Assembly: GCA_963575745.1 (NCBI GenBank)
Contig: CAUYUJ010020550.1
Location: 7,003 to 71,002, forward strand
Length of the DNA stretch: 64,000 nt
Direction: 5' to 3'
Origin: Prorocentrum cordatum
Lineage: Eukaryota > Sar > Dinophyceae > Prorocentrales > Prorocentraceae
Shown here: positions 10,847 through 21,500 of the stretch, piece after piece
Layout: each line of letters starts with the position of its first letter
How positions within the stretch are numbered: the stretch's first letter is position 1
Made by a program: the position numbers and the translations under genes
The notes under the pieces: generated by a model
The model's database searches: none
Seen by the model: the letters and a program-made list of their open reading frames with translations, nothing else
What the model was told of the DNA's origin: nothing

Positions 10847-11012
10847 GGGAGGAGGAGGAGAGAAGGAGGAGGAGGAGGAGGAGGAGGAGGAGGAGGAGGA
10901 GGAGGAGGAGGAGAGGAGGAGGAGGAGGAGGAGGAGGAATGAGGAGGAGGAGGAGGAGGAGGAGGAGGAGGAGGAGGAGGAGGAGGGAGGAGGAGGAGGA
11001 GGAGGAGGGCTC
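10847..11012. repeat. (GGA)n microsatellite
   Basis: Almost pure GGA/GAG repeats of about 160 bp. Confidence 0.95.
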
Positions 11013-11410
11013 CAGCGGCTGCGGCCCCGGTCCTGTGGCCCAGGGCCCTGGCCCGCGCAGTGCCTGCTCGGAGTAGCCGTCGCGGCCCGCCCATTGTCGA
11101 GGTCGTGCCCGAGCCCGCGCGCCGCGCGGAGTGCGCGCCCGAGGCCCGGGCTCCCGAGCCAGGGCCGAGGCCAGGGGCGGTGAGGTGAGGATATAAAGGG
11201 AGGGAGGGAGGGGGGGGGAGGGGGGGGAGGGGGGGGGGAAGGGATGGAGAGAGAGAGGGAGGAGGGAAGGAGGTGAGGATGAAGGGAGCGAGGGAGGGGG
11301 GGAGGGAGGGGACGGGAGGGGGGGGGGAGGGATGGAGAGAGAGAGGGAGGGAGGGAAGGAGGAGAGGGGGGGAAGTGGGGGAGGGAGGGAGGGAAGGCGG
11401 TCGCGGTTCG
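11013..11410. repeat. GC-rich spacer, then purine-only G/A tract
   Basis: 11013-11185 is GC-rich with no recognised gene. 11189-11400 is (GGGA)n-like and almost purely purine on the plus strand, with repeated GATGGAGAGAGAGAGGGAGG blocks. Confidence 0.8.
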
Positions 11411-12248
11411 AGGATCAAGGCTCGAGTGAAGAGAGGGAACATCACGCTGATGTTGCCAGATCCTGCCCAAAAACGGGCCCTCGAAAAGCATGTGCGCGAA
11501 AGTCTGGCCGAATGAAGGGAGAGATCCATAGTTCGGACTGCCGCTTCAAACTTTTCCTCCGCGCCAGGAAACGGGAGCAATAATTCTCTGCGTGGAACGC
11601 AGACCTGATAGCAGAGAAAAAAGATCCTGGCTGTCTTCACATGTCTACACAAGTGTATGAACGCGCGCGTCACATGCGATGAAAAATCCGCCCCTCTCTG
11701 CGGCATTCCTCCGCGCCGCAGATCTCGCAAAAGCCTCTCCGCGAGCTTGGCCAGCCTAGAAAAAACAGAAGTTGCCAAGCTGCGCTTAGCAACATGATCG
11801 GCCACAAGTATCTCGCGCAAATGGTTTAGATACCTGCTGTCCTTGGCAACAGCCCACCCCCCTTCCATATCTGAAGGCTCGACAGCGCCCAGCTGCATCT
11901 CAACGATGAGAGGGCGCCAGTGTTCCGGGCCCTGCTCAGCAACGCACTAGAACAATTCATCGCCTCACTCGCATGGCCAAACAGCTCTGCCTACCTCGGC
12001 TCCCTCGAAACTCCTTTTCGAGACTGCTGCGGGGCACGATGCCTTGGATATCCTGGGCGGGTGGCAGCGGCGCTTTGGCGATGCGCTCGTTGCACCGATG
12101 CTGCAACTGCGTTTCGGCTTCTACTGACGCGCGCGCCGCGCGCGCAGAAATGTCCAGCTTACACTCACCAGCTTGCGTGCTATCAACTAAAACCTGGCCC
12201 TTCGGGCCCATTAGCATTAACATGCCTGGTTGGGACCACCCGCCCTTC

Positions 12249-12259
12249 GCCCCCCCCCC

Positions 12260-12297
<38 letters not shown>

Positions 12298-12301
12298 AAA
12301 A
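12249..12301. repeat. Poly-C then (CA)n then poly-A inside LINE debris
   Basis: Thirteen C, about seventeen CA units and a run of A. On the minus strand this would insert a Val-Cys string into the former LINE protein, so it grew after the element died. Confidence 0.95.
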
Positions 12302-12766
12302 TCCCATGAGCTTCCCAACCTGACTCCAATGTGCCCTACACAAATGATGCGTTATATCATGCGCGGGGTCTTCCCTGAATCCCAGCGGTAACTTGAGACG
12401 AACTTGTCGGGCGCACCCGCAAGCGATCGCGCGGGCTGCTCTTAAAAGGTCAGCAAACTTGCTCGCAACCATCGAAAGCAGGACCTCTCCACTGTCAAGA
12501 GCCGCACCTACAGGGGGGATGCCCCCCCAGACCGCCGCGAACTCCTGAAACGATTCACGCGAGGGGTGGCTCCGAACAACCCCGAGGTAAGTTAGGAGAG
12601 GGCGCGCATTTTGATCTCGATGTGCCCTGGGTGCCCCACGCACTTTCTGGCGCCAGTCTAGGTGCAGAAATATACGGTCGCAGAGACCCCTCTGCTGCTG
12701 CTGGGAAACATTGCGCCGCAGCGTCGTGTCAGGCAGCATGCAACTGATGGTGCTGTGCATTTACGC

Positions 12767-13430
12767 CTACGCTATGGCGCATGCATGGCACGCCAGCAAT
12801 GAGCTCGGCAATTGATTCGACCCTCGCAGGATCTTTCGTTTTGCGTCGTTCAACCCGGGGCCCCCGACACTTCTTGCCCAGGGTTCGCGAAATGGAAAGC
12901 CCCCGCAAACAAAAAAACAACGATGTTCGACTGATCTGCCGAGGTCAAACTTATGATAAACCAAATGCTTCGTCGCGCACTGCACATCACTCAGCTGGCA
13001 GAGCACGAAATCCAGTCGGCGCGTCTCGCGCCGTCCGATCCCCCGCATGCGCATCCGTTCTCGGCCGAAGGAACAGCGGCGGTCGACGCGGTCATGGAAT
13101 TCGTCACCTCCTGAATCTCGCGGCTGCTCCCACCCCTGGCCCCCAATCCGGCCCGACGCATCAAAGCCCGCCCGACTGTTGGCATCCAAAAGCACAGACT
13201 CAATCTTAAACTTGTACACGTATACCGCAAGCTCATCCCACCACCCACGCCCCCCTTCCTCCGCTCCCACATACTGCCGCGGGGCACGGCCCACAGCAAT
13301 GGTCGCCTGCCAGCGCGGGGCGTTGGCCCGGCATATTCAAAGCCGGGGCTGCGACGCAGGAACTCGCACATGCTGTGGCTTGATGGATTTAGGCTTGCCG
13401 TTGATTTTGGCGCACGGTCGGTCATGCTTA
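12767..13430 (-). pseudogene. Endonuclease domain of a LINE ORF2 (fragment)
   Basis: The frame holding LLDANSRAGFD and RRLDFVLCQLSDVQC is the clearest part. Sequence further upstream (PKSTASLNPSSHSMCEF, 13425-13330) lies in a different frame and may be the natural extension. Known proteins of this fold use Glu, Asp, Asn, Asp and His around a metal ion to nick target DNA. Here the GDxN motif reads LDAN and the terminal motif VEH instead of SDH, so the nuclease is probably inactive. No start codon can be defended. Confidence 0.65.
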
Positions 13431-13523
13431 AACCAGGCTTCGCACCCCCAATGTCATGTAACCGCTCCAGAAAAATATCCCCGTGCGACCCTACCTAGGA
13501 GTTGGAACCCCTAGGAAAGCAGC

Positions 13524-13995
13524 ATTAGTAGTAACAATAACGCTAAGCTAAAGCTAAGCTAAAGCTAAAGCTAAGCTAAAGCTAAGCCACAGCTAAGCTA
13601 AAGTTAAGCTAAATCTAGGCTAAAGCTAAGCTAAAGCTAAGCTTAAGCTAAGCTAAAGCTGAGCTAAAGCTAAGCTAAAGCTGAGCTAAAGCTAAGCTAA
13701 AGCTAAGCTAAAGCTAAGCTAAAGCTAAGCTAAAGCTGAGCAGCAGCTAAGCTAAAGCTAAGCTACAGCTAAAGCTAAGCTAAAGCTAAGCTAAAGCTAA
13801 GCTAAGCTAAGCTAAAGCCAAGCTAAAGCTAAGCTACAGCTAAGCTAAAGCCAAGCTAAAGCTAAGCTAAAGCTAAGCTAAACGCTAAGCTAAACGCTAA
13901 GCGAAAAGCTAAGCGAAACGCTAAGCTAAAGCTAAGCTAAAGCTAAGCTAAAGCTAAGCTAAAGCTAAAGCTAAAGCTAAAGCTAAAGCTCCCAG
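13524..13995. repeat. GCTAA/AAGCTAAGCTA minisatellite, about 470 bp
   Basis: Copies of AAGCTAAGCTA (mostly 11 bp, with 5- and 6-bp subunits GCTAA and AAGCTA) with occasional CAGC, CCAAGC or GAAACGC variants. AGCT is palindromic, so the array looks similar on both strands. It separates the LINE RNase H fragment from the LINE endonuclease fragment. Confidence 0.95.
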
Positions 13996-14180
13996 GGGAC
14001 CGGGGGGAACCGCGGGGCGGGGACTGGGGGAACCGCCCGGGGCGCTTTACACTGCCCGGCCTCTTTAAGCTAAGAGAGTAAGAACCCTCTAGGCAGAGCC
14101 TAGGTCGGGAAAAAGTCCACTACGCTTGAACCTGCTGGCGCGCGAAGTCCTCGCGCCCCAGCAATATTAGCCTCGAGCAG
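13996..14180. other. Short GC-rich spacer, no gene
   Basis: Contains GGGGACCGGGGGGAACCGCGGGG-like short repeats, then a unique stretch. Nothing else is recognised. Confidence 0.4.
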
Positions 14181-15165
14181 ATGCATCTGAGCGCGAATCA
14201 ATTGTCCGCTCCTCCTGCGGCTCTCTTCTCTGCGCTTTGCCGACAGAGCGCTGCGGGGCACCGGCCTGGAGCGAATGGCGATGGACTTGGGGCTCGAAGT
14301 TGTTCGGCCCCTTGGGGGTCGCGCGCCTGGGGATCGGGGGGCGCGACGGGAAAATCACCGAAAAGGTTAGTTGAGATGCCCCACCCCTTGGCCGCAACAA
14401 GGCTGCCCGAGTTGTCTCAGCGGCGCGCGCCCCGCACCGAAACAAGCGCCTGGTCAATCCACGCCCACTCTAGGACAGCTTCGGCCTAAAGCTGCGCGCT
14501 GATCTCCCGCGGCGGACTGCCTAAACAATGAATGGGATAACTAGCTACAAGCTCGGCAAGAGCGCGGGCGGCGCCGCTCCAAGGGTTATCCGAATGACCT
14601 CGGATGTAGTTCGCTCTGATTTGAAGTGTCGGACCTACCTCTCTGAACAAATATTGGGCTAGACTGGCTATCTCCCGCTGGCTATCGGGGGCGAATTCTC
14701 CCGCCATGATCCCCAGACATGAGATCGAGTCAATCCAATGCACAAGCCCGGGGGGGGGCCTCGCCGAATCGTTCCCTCGTAGGCCAGGCAACCCCCGGCA
14801 TCCACATCAAGGCCCAACATGCCGCATGCAACTCTGTCGCCGCGCTGCCAAGCAAAAGCCAAGAATACACAGGCGCGCTGCTTTCAGCCGAGCGACCTGC
14901 AGCTCCCCCTCCAAAGCTTAAGCCATCGCTGGTCCGCGCCGCGACGACGCTGGCCCAACTTGCCACGAGCGGGCCGGCAGGCAAAGATCCATCCGTGAAA
15001 ATGCGCAGCGAAAGAACGAGAGGCCTCAAAACGACGTCGCTGATGCTGGCTCCAAAGCTTGCCCACGGCGCTCACGCAATCTGCGAACATATCCGCTTTC
15101 AGATAGGCCACCTCCCTCACGCATGTACTCTGGCACGATGTCGACATATACTCTCTTGGCGAGCC
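14180..15165 (-). pseudogene. LINE ORF2 C-terminal part: RNase H domain, frameshifted
   Basis: Minus-strand frames give a ribonuclease H domain in order. RIFTDGSLP (first Asp) and ATELHAACWAL (Glu) lie in the frame 15029-14730. VHWIDSISCLGI (second Asp) and YIRGHSDNPW (His/Asn region) lie in the frame 14791-14486. A helical lead-in (YLKADMFADCVSAVGKLW) precedes it at 15147-14950, and a C-terminal tail continues to about 14180. In LINEs this domain removes RNA from the RNA/DNA hybrid. All catalytic positions are present, but one frameshift near 14790 and another near 14470 break the chain. Confidence 0.75.
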
Positions 15166-15169
15166 TAGG

Positions 15170-16605
15170 TGCTAGACCTCGTCGTCTCTCGTTCATCTCC
15201 TTTCCTTCGGCTCCTTCCCCCTTGGATGTTGGCCTGTTCTGGAAGGTACTCTGACGGACTCCGACGTTGTTGATTTTCGTTGCTGCCTCCGCTGGTGCTG
15301 CTGCTTCCGACAGCTCTGCCCTCGGGTTCTCCGCCACCGTGACTGCGTCGAGCTGGATGCCATGACCTTGCAGCGCCTTGAGAATCGCCGCCACTGCCGA
15401 ACACGTGGTCTGCTGCGTTGCCTGAGTGGCCGCCATCTCCGTCGCCATCGGCTCCATCTGCTGCACTGGGCGCGGCGGGCGGCGTACATCCATCATCGGC
15501 ACAACACCATATCCGCCTGGTCGGCGACCACATCCAGCAACGACGACGCTCTCGTTGTGTTCCCTGTCCACGCTCTTGATGAGCAGCTTGGCTCCGCCTC
15601 CTCGTTGAGCTGCTCCTATATCTCCTCTTGGAGGTTGATCAGCTTCTGCTTTTAGGTGCCGACCTGCTCTACAATCTTCCCAAGGCAAGTTCTCAAACCT
15701 AGAATGTGGGATGCGACTGGCCTGGTGCTGAAGATCGCTTCCTTGAGGACGGCGATATCTGCTTTTCGCTTGTCTGCTGATCTGCTCGGCTCCTGCTCGG
15801 CAATCATGATTGACACGAACTTCTGCATCCGATCTTGGACGCCTCTCGTGAACTCTGGCATGTCTTCCTGATATGTAGGCGGTGCGATCCAGGACGCGTG
15901 ACTCTGCGCTTCTGCTGGCAATGCTGGAGTCACATCCACGATGATTTCCTGGATCTGGTGATGATACTGTTTGCTCTCTCTGTTGTTCTGGGAAGGCAGA
16001 TGGCGACTCTGGGATCGCGTTCCTGGCGCTTCCCATCCCCGTCCACAGCTGCATGTCCATTGTGCCACGGGCAACGTGGCGCGGCATCTGGAACAATTCC
16101 ACTACTGTTTCGACAACGGACTGTTGCGGTGACTGACGACTATCCGCGATGCCTTGGCCAACCTGAACAAAACTCGAGCCCTGGGTCGCACTGCCCCCTG
16201 ACGCCTTTGCCAGGCTGGTTCCCAAACCCTCTGGCGGGTGGCCGAAAAGGAAGGATGTAATCGTGAGAAGAAAAAAGCGGCGGATTCCTCTTCCGCGTCG
16301 TAAGATCTGGCCCGTTGGGCTGCTGGTGCCCGCACATGGGCCAAACCTTCCAAAGATACATCCTCCTCCTTCTCCTCCTCCTTCTCCTCCTCCTCATCCT
16401 GATCTTCCCTGCCATCCTTCCACAAGTGGTTCCCGAAGGATTTCCACAACGGCTGGGGGGACACATGGCCCGATAGCTTAGCACAGTTCTGGCCACATGT
16501 TCGGCCGTACGGGCGATTCCAAAAGGCAGAGGGCGGCGGTGATTCGCCGTAGGCGGGAAATGGCCCATTAGAAGACAAACGTGTGAGAAGCGTCAACTGT
16601 ACCAA
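15170..16605 (-). pseudogene. LINE ORF1-like fragment with zinc-ribbon-like motif and acidic tract
   Basis: A minus-strand frame open over 16225-15026 and neighbouring frames contain a cysteine-rich stretch (WTCSCGRGW near 16055), an acidic Glu/Asp run encoded by (TCC)n-like DNA near 16360-16400, and helical segments such as EFTRGVQDRMQKFVSIMIAEQ and MATEMAATQATQQTTCSAVAAIL. The mix of Cys-rich N-terminus and coiled helices is that of the ORF1 proteins of the other LINEs here. The assignment is by layout, and several frame changes are needed. It joins directly to the RNase H fragment, so the whole endonuclease-RT part is missing between them. Confidence 0.5.
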
Positions 16606-16619
16606 ACTAATATTCCTGG

Positions 16620-17205
16620 CACTTCAATGCCGCGGATCGACGTGACTGTTACGTCCTGACAATCCGAAGCCGTGCCAGAACACCATTCCTAGGACTTCAT
16701 CACCGCGAATCAACTGCTGCGTGTTGGCAGCCCGAATTTACGCCAGGACACGATTCTTTCACCCACGCTTTCCCGTCGAATGCACAAGGGGCCCAGGCAA
16801 GAGCCACTGTTTAACAAATACCGGTCCTCCATCTTTGAAGCAGCTGCAAGCTTGTCACACGAATGTGCGCGGCGCTCAGGCAAGAACCACATGTTGTAAA
16901 CGATCTGTGCTCCATCCTTGAAGCTGCCGCAAACGTTGAAGCGAATGCGCGTGACGCTAAAGCGAAAGCCGCACTTTGGAAACGATCCGCACGTAAAACG
17001 GCTGCAAACGTTTAAAAACGAATGCGCGCGGCGGTAAAGCGAGAACCACCCGTTTGAAAACGACCCGCCCGCCGTCGATCCGTGAAACAGTTGCAAATTG
17101 CAATTTTCGGGATCATAAGCGGGAATGAAGCCTGAGGCGAAACGCCCAAACCGCCCTACCGACACGTTTCGGGCTGCGGCAAGGACGAATGTTTTTTAGG
17201 AAAAA
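16620..17205 (+). repeat. Dispersed repeat family X, copy B
   Basis: It matches copies A and C in order. Two units of about 70 bp with CACCGCGAATCAAC and GCCAGAACACCATTCCT-like blocks come first, then several 90-bp units with GAATGTGCGCGGCG and AACCACATGTTGTAAACGA-like blocks. An AT-richer end (TTTTTTAGGAAAAAAAGAAT) is followed by (GGA)n. It is more diverged than copies A and C. Confidence 0.7.
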
Positions 17206-17216
17206 AAGAATCGGAT

Positions 17217-17465
17217 AAGGCACGAGGGGGACTAGGAGGAACAGGAGGAAAAGGATGAGGAGGATGAGGAGGAGGATGAGGAGGAGGAAGCGGAGGACGA
17301 GGAGGAGGAGGAGGCGGAGGAGAAGGAAGAGGAGGAGGACAGGGAGGAGGAGGAGAGGGAGAAGGAGGAGAAGGAGAGGGAGGAGGAGGAGGAGGAGGAG
17401 GAGGAGGAGGAGGAGGAGAAGGAGGAAGAGGAGGAGGAGGGAGGAGGCAGGAAGAAGACGAGGAC
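17217..17465. repeat. (GGA)n/(GAGGAN)n purine array
   Basis: GGA repeats with GAT, AAG and CGG interruptions, starting at the end of repeat X copy B. Confidence 0.9.
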
Positions 17466-17605
17466 GAAGGAGTCCTACCCTGTGGAGGGGCGCGCCCGGC
17501 CCGGGGGCGGTGAAGGGGGGGCCTGCGGCCCCTTGGCGCCGCCCTTGGTGGCGCCCTTGCTGCCTTTCTTGCCCTCGGGGTGCCGGGCGCCCGGATCGGA
17601 CCGTG
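17466..17605. other. Short GC-rich stretch, no gene
   Basis: Nothing recognised; frames are Gly/Pro-rich. Confidence 0.4.
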
Positions 17606-17617
17606 CCCTCATCATCG

Positions 17618-17751
17618 CCTTAACTCGGGCGCGTCCCCCTACAAAGGGACTCTCGACGAAAAAAATCTTCGTAAATATTTCAAAATGGTCCAAAAAAAAA
17701 TGTATTGCCTATTTTTGAGCATTCCCCCTGTAGAGGGACAGGCCCAACTTA
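17618..17751. mobile_element. Small TIR element, family M1, with a possible 12-bp target duplication
   Basis: The left end TAACTCGGGCGCGTCCCCC and the reverse complement of the right end TAAGTTGGGCCTGTCCCTC match at about 18 of 23 positions, both then reading CTACA inward. The interior is AT-rich. CCCTCATCATCG stands directly outside both ends (17606-17617 and 17752-17763), which would be a 12-bp target-site duplication. Related elements lie at 30851-31021 and 34349-34512. No coding capacity, so it is non-autonomous. Confidence 0.65.
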
Positions 17752-17754
17752 CCC

Positions 17755-18001
17755 TCATCATCGTCGTTGCCATCGTCCCCGTCAGCGACTCGTCGTGGCA
17801 CATCACCATCAGCACCATATCCAACACGGCCATCATCATGTTCATCGTCGCCGGCGCCGTCGTCACCATGATCATCCACATCGCCACCGTCACACTGACC
17901 ATCAGCATCGTCATCATCACTGATTTCTTCGATACCATTGTCATGCACACTCGACATCAACATCACCCGGATATGCATCATGCCATCGCCACGGCCATCA
18001 C

Positions 18002-18080
<79 letters not shown>

Positions 18081-18705
18081 GGCATCACTGTCAGCAGCAC
18101 CATCATCATCATCACCATCATCATCGTCAGCCTTGCCATCACCATCAGCATCGTCACCAGATCCACCACCACCACCACCTCCATCAGCTATCATGAGCAT
18201 CAGCATCAGCAGCAGCAGCAACACCAGCAGTATTACCATCACCATCACCACCGTCGTCATCGCCATCGTCACCGCCAACCGCCACCGTCATCGTCGCAAT
18301 CATCATCGAAGCCATCGACAAGCGCACAGCCGACAGGTGTCAACATTGATTGTTACGCATCACCAACACCACCAGCATCATCAGCATCATCTCTGTCACC
18401 ATCACGGTGGTTGCCCGCGCGTATGAGTTCGAGGTGGTGCGCAGGCGTGGGTGCTATACTGCACCGCGGCGATCCTTCCGGAGCCTCGAAAGACGAATAC
18501 GCCGTGGGACCCGCTCAAAGCAAAACAGTCGTCGTCAACGTACTTGTCTCCAGTACTGCTCGACGCCACCGACGCATGGGGACACCCTCGTCGTGGCCAC
18601 GACCACCGTCATCGTCGTCATCGTGATCACCGTCGCCACATTGGTCCTCATGTTCACAGTCGCCTTCTCGTCCGCCATGCTTCATTCCCATCGCGTTCAC
18701 CATTA
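17755..18705. repeat. (ATC)n/(CAT)n-rich array
   Basis: Trinucleotide array with a pure (ATC)n core at 17998-18080. The matching Asp-, Met-, Ile- and Ser-rich frames are repeat products. Confidence 0.9.
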
Positions 18706-19200
18706 GCATCGTCAGCACAGGCGCTGCAGGTGTGGACACCTCCCGAGAGGCCGACGGCAGGGCCCCCCGCCTGTCCTGGTCGTCCAGAGGACCGCCCGGC
18801 CCGAACCGCGGCTCCGGGGGACGCCAGACGCTTGAGCCTAAATGGGCCTGCCAGCCCCCCGGCACGAGGCGCAGTCCGACCTGGGCGAAGACCAGCCACC
18901 AGGACTTCCAACGTCCCTGCCGACGATCCCCGCCCAGTTTTTTCTCCTCCCCGAAGGGGTGGGGCGTGGCGTCTGGCCCCCCTGCGACACGGCACCCGGC
19001 CTCACGCGGAGGCGGAGCGAGCGTCATCCGAGGGGCAGGCCCGTTCGATCATCTAGGCGCTGCGCGGCCCAGCGCCGCCCGAGAGATCCGCGGGGAGCCT
19101 CTCAGCGTGCCGAGCGGCGCAAATGCCGTTCTAGCGCTCCGTGTAGGTCGGGGAATGCCAAGAAAACAAAACACATTAGCCTGACGAAAGACCCAACCAT
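18706..19200. other. GC-rich stretch, no gene called; carries a diverged SL-like site
   Basis: Several frames are open but have no motif. The only item of note is the SL-like site at 18831-18845. Confidence 0.4.
18831..18845 (-). other. Possible diverged relict spliced leader (3' 15 nt)
   Basis: On the minus strand CCATTTAGGCTCAAG matches 14 of the 15 bases of the SL 3' part. The six bases expected before it are not conserved. A truncated SL of this length is what a second round of trans-splicing leaves behind. No convincing gene follows; a short ATG frame (MADEKATVNM) starts about 150 nt downstream. Confidence 0.45.
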
Positions 19201-19202
19201 AT

Positions 19203-20460
19203 GCAGCTGCGCGTACCGCTTTCGGTGGAGCTCCTTGTGAGGCCACGAACCGCGTAAGGGGAATGCCAAAATGGATAGCAGTCCCCGCATGCGGCCTGTG
19301 GCGCTGGGGCCTTCGGTGGAGTTCCCTGTGGGGCCACGAACCGGGTGTGCCAAAATGGGAGGCGGTCCCCGCATGCGGCCTGTGGCACGGGGGCCTTCGG
19401 TGGAGCTCCCTGTGGGGCCACGAACCGTGTGAGGGGTGTGCCAAAATGGGTTGCGGCCCCCGCATGCGGCTTGTGCCACTGGGGCCTTCGGTGGAGCTCC
19501 TTGTGGGGCCACGAACCGTGTGAGAAGTGTGCCAAAATGGGAAGCAGTCCCCGCATGCGGCCAGGTCCCCGCATGCGGCCTGTGACACGGGGGCCTTCGG
19601 TGGAGCTCCCTGTGGGGCCACGAGCCGTGTGAGGCGTGTGCCAAAATGGGTGCGGTCCCCGCATACGGACTGTGCCACTGGGGCCTTCGGTGGAGCTCCG
19701 GGGCCACGAACCGTGTGCGGGGTGTGCCAGAATGGGTCGGTCCCCACATGCGGCCTGTGCCACTGGGGCCTTCGGTGGAGCTCCCTGTGGGGCCACGAAC
19801 CGTGTGAGTGGTGTGCCAAAATGGGTGGCGGTCCCCGCGTGCGGCCTGTGCCACTGGGGCCTTCGGTGGAGCTCCCTGTGGGGCCACGAACCGTGCGAGG
19901 GGTGTGCACAAATGGGTGCGGTCCCCGCATGAGGCCTGCGCCACTGGGGCCTTCGGTGGAGCTCCCTGCGGGGCCACGAAGCGTGAGGAGTGTGGCAAAA
20001 TGGGCGCGGTCCCCGCATGCGGCCTGTGTTACTGGGGCCTTCGGTGGAGCTCTCTGTGGGGCCACGAACCGCGTGAAGAGTGTGCCAACACGGGTGTGGT
20101 GCCCGCATGCGGCCTGTGCCACGGGGGCCTTCGGTGGAGCTCCTTGTGGGGACACGAGCCGTGTGAGTGGTGTGCCAAAATGGTTGGCGGTCCCCGCATG
20201 CGGCCTGTTCCACTGGGGCCTTCGGTGGAGCTCCCTGTGGGGCCACGAACCGCGTGAGGAGTGTGTGCCAAAATGGGTGCGGTCCCCGCATGCGGCCTGT
20301 GCCACTGGGGCCTTCGGTGGAGCTGCCTGTGGGGCCACGAACCGCGTGAGGGGAATGCCAAAATGGGAGGCGGTCCTCGCATGCGGCCTGTGCCGCTGGG
20401 GCCTTCGGTGGAGCTCACTGTGGGGCCACGAACCGCGTGAGGAGTGTGCCAAAATGGGTG
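19203..20460. repeat. Satellite of about 88-90 bp, 14 units
   Basis: GGCCTTCGGTGGAGCTCC recurs 14 times at about 84-108 bp spacing from 19220 to 20410. Each unit also has GTCCCCGCATGCGGCCTGTG and a CCAAAATGGG block. Some unit lengths are not multiples of three, yet a minus-strand frame stays open for about 1.5 kb with a GPTGSSTEGPSGTGRMRG-type repeat because the unit has few stop codons in any frame. It is treated as a satellite and not a gene. Confidence 0.9.
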
Positions 20461-21495
20461 GGATGATGCTGATGGTGACGATGAGGAGGAGGAGGAAGGG
20501 GAGGAGGAGTGAGGAGGTGACGCGGGGCGCTGTCTCTTCAAAACGAGGACCCAACACCACAGGATGGTTGGGAAACAAAAAACAGAGGCGGAGGAGAAGG
20601 AGGAGGAGCAGGAGGAGAAGAAGATGGAAGGACAGTAAACGAAAGGGGGGAGCTCACCTTCTGCAGCCTCTAGTCGCAGTCCCCTCAAGAGGCTGGCCGG
20701 CCACACATCATCGAACCATTCACATAGACATCCCTTGGCAGCGCCTGGAGAGAAGTCAAGCGGTGGCGACAGAGGGGACTCGTCCTCCGCCTCCTGGCAT
20801 TTTGGGGCCAACCCGCGCCCTCCCCCCCGTCCCCAGCCAGCCAGCATGTCGGTGAGAGCTGTCAAACTGATCTCAAGAAGGGATGCCTAGTCGCCTCGAG
20901 TGCCCTTCAAGGAGAGAGGAGGCGGATTCCATATGGGGACCAGACGGAGGACGCAGAGCAGCAGCCGCATCGGTAGGCAGCAGCACCGCGAGCAGACAGC
21001 AGGGGTATCAGGGGTGTAAGGGACAGGCTGGCCCGGGCTCCCGCACCGTCAAGAGACAATCCGAGAAGACCTACAGGAACGACGGCCACATCTGGAGGGC
21101 AGAAAACCCACCCCATAACAAGCACCCCGACAAGCGAAGCCGCTCAGCAGACGCACCCAGGGAAGGCATCGAGCAGGGCAGGGCTGCGCAGCAAACGCCC
21201 CTTGGGACGCCCCGGGCCATTCCGCGAAAGCCAATTTGTCGGGGTCGGGATGGCTTCCCACACATCCGACGTCTCGATTTTTTCGAGACACGGGCCCCCG
21301 ACCTCTCGACCACTTTCCTGGGACAGGTTTCTCACCCCGAGTCGCTTTCTTGACTGTCCCGAGGCTCGGCGAGGGCCGCGAGGGGCCAAAAACTACGAAA
21401 AACCTCCGTCCCGACTTTTGTCGAGACGCCCGGTGTCTGGGTTTTCCCCCCCTTGAACATCGGAGGCGCAAAACGCCCCTGCTCTTGCACCGGCA
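20461..21495. other. No gene recognised; short purine tracts
   Basis: (GAGGAG)n-like runs lie at 20475-20515 and 20590-20630. A plus-strand frame at 20883-21353 (156 residues, basic and polar) has no recognisable domain and no SL before it. GTCTCGATTTTTTCGAGAC at 21271-21289 is a perfect short hairpin. Confidence 0.4.
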
Positions 21496-21500
21496 CTTTT

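Larger units (their letters stand above)
11410..13430 (-). mobile_element. LINE fragment with AP-like endonuclease domain, broken
   Basis: On the minus strand, frames at 13425-12767 give an endonuclease/exonuclease/phosphatase-like segment. ESVLLDANSRAGFD fills the place of the GDxN motif, RRLDFVLCQ matches the I/LDYxxV motif, and SVEHRCFF matches the SDH motif. Further minus-strand protein-like sequence continues through 12760-11960, with LLTYLGVVRSHPSRESF and SGEVLLSMVASKFADLLRAA, and on to about 11500. A C(n)(AC)n tract has grown inside the former coding region. Several frame changes and no reverse transcriptase motif make this a relic. It lies downstream of the (GGA)n block, which replaces its 3' part. 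Confidence 0.65.

Noticed and set aside
10615-11898. A 427-codon minus-strand frame with polyproline and polyserine
   Set aside because: Most of it is (GGA)n and G-rich tracts; only the N-terminal part may be LINE debris, and that is recorded separately.
19203-20460. CCATTTTGGC inside the 88-bp satellite as a spliced leader or SL RNA gene array
   Set aside because: Only about ten bases match; the CTCAAG end and a GT donor are absent, so it is not an SL RNA gene.
19049-20578. A 509-codon repeat protein
   Set aside because: Follows the 88-bp satellite; unit lengths are not multiples of three and there is no SL or start context.
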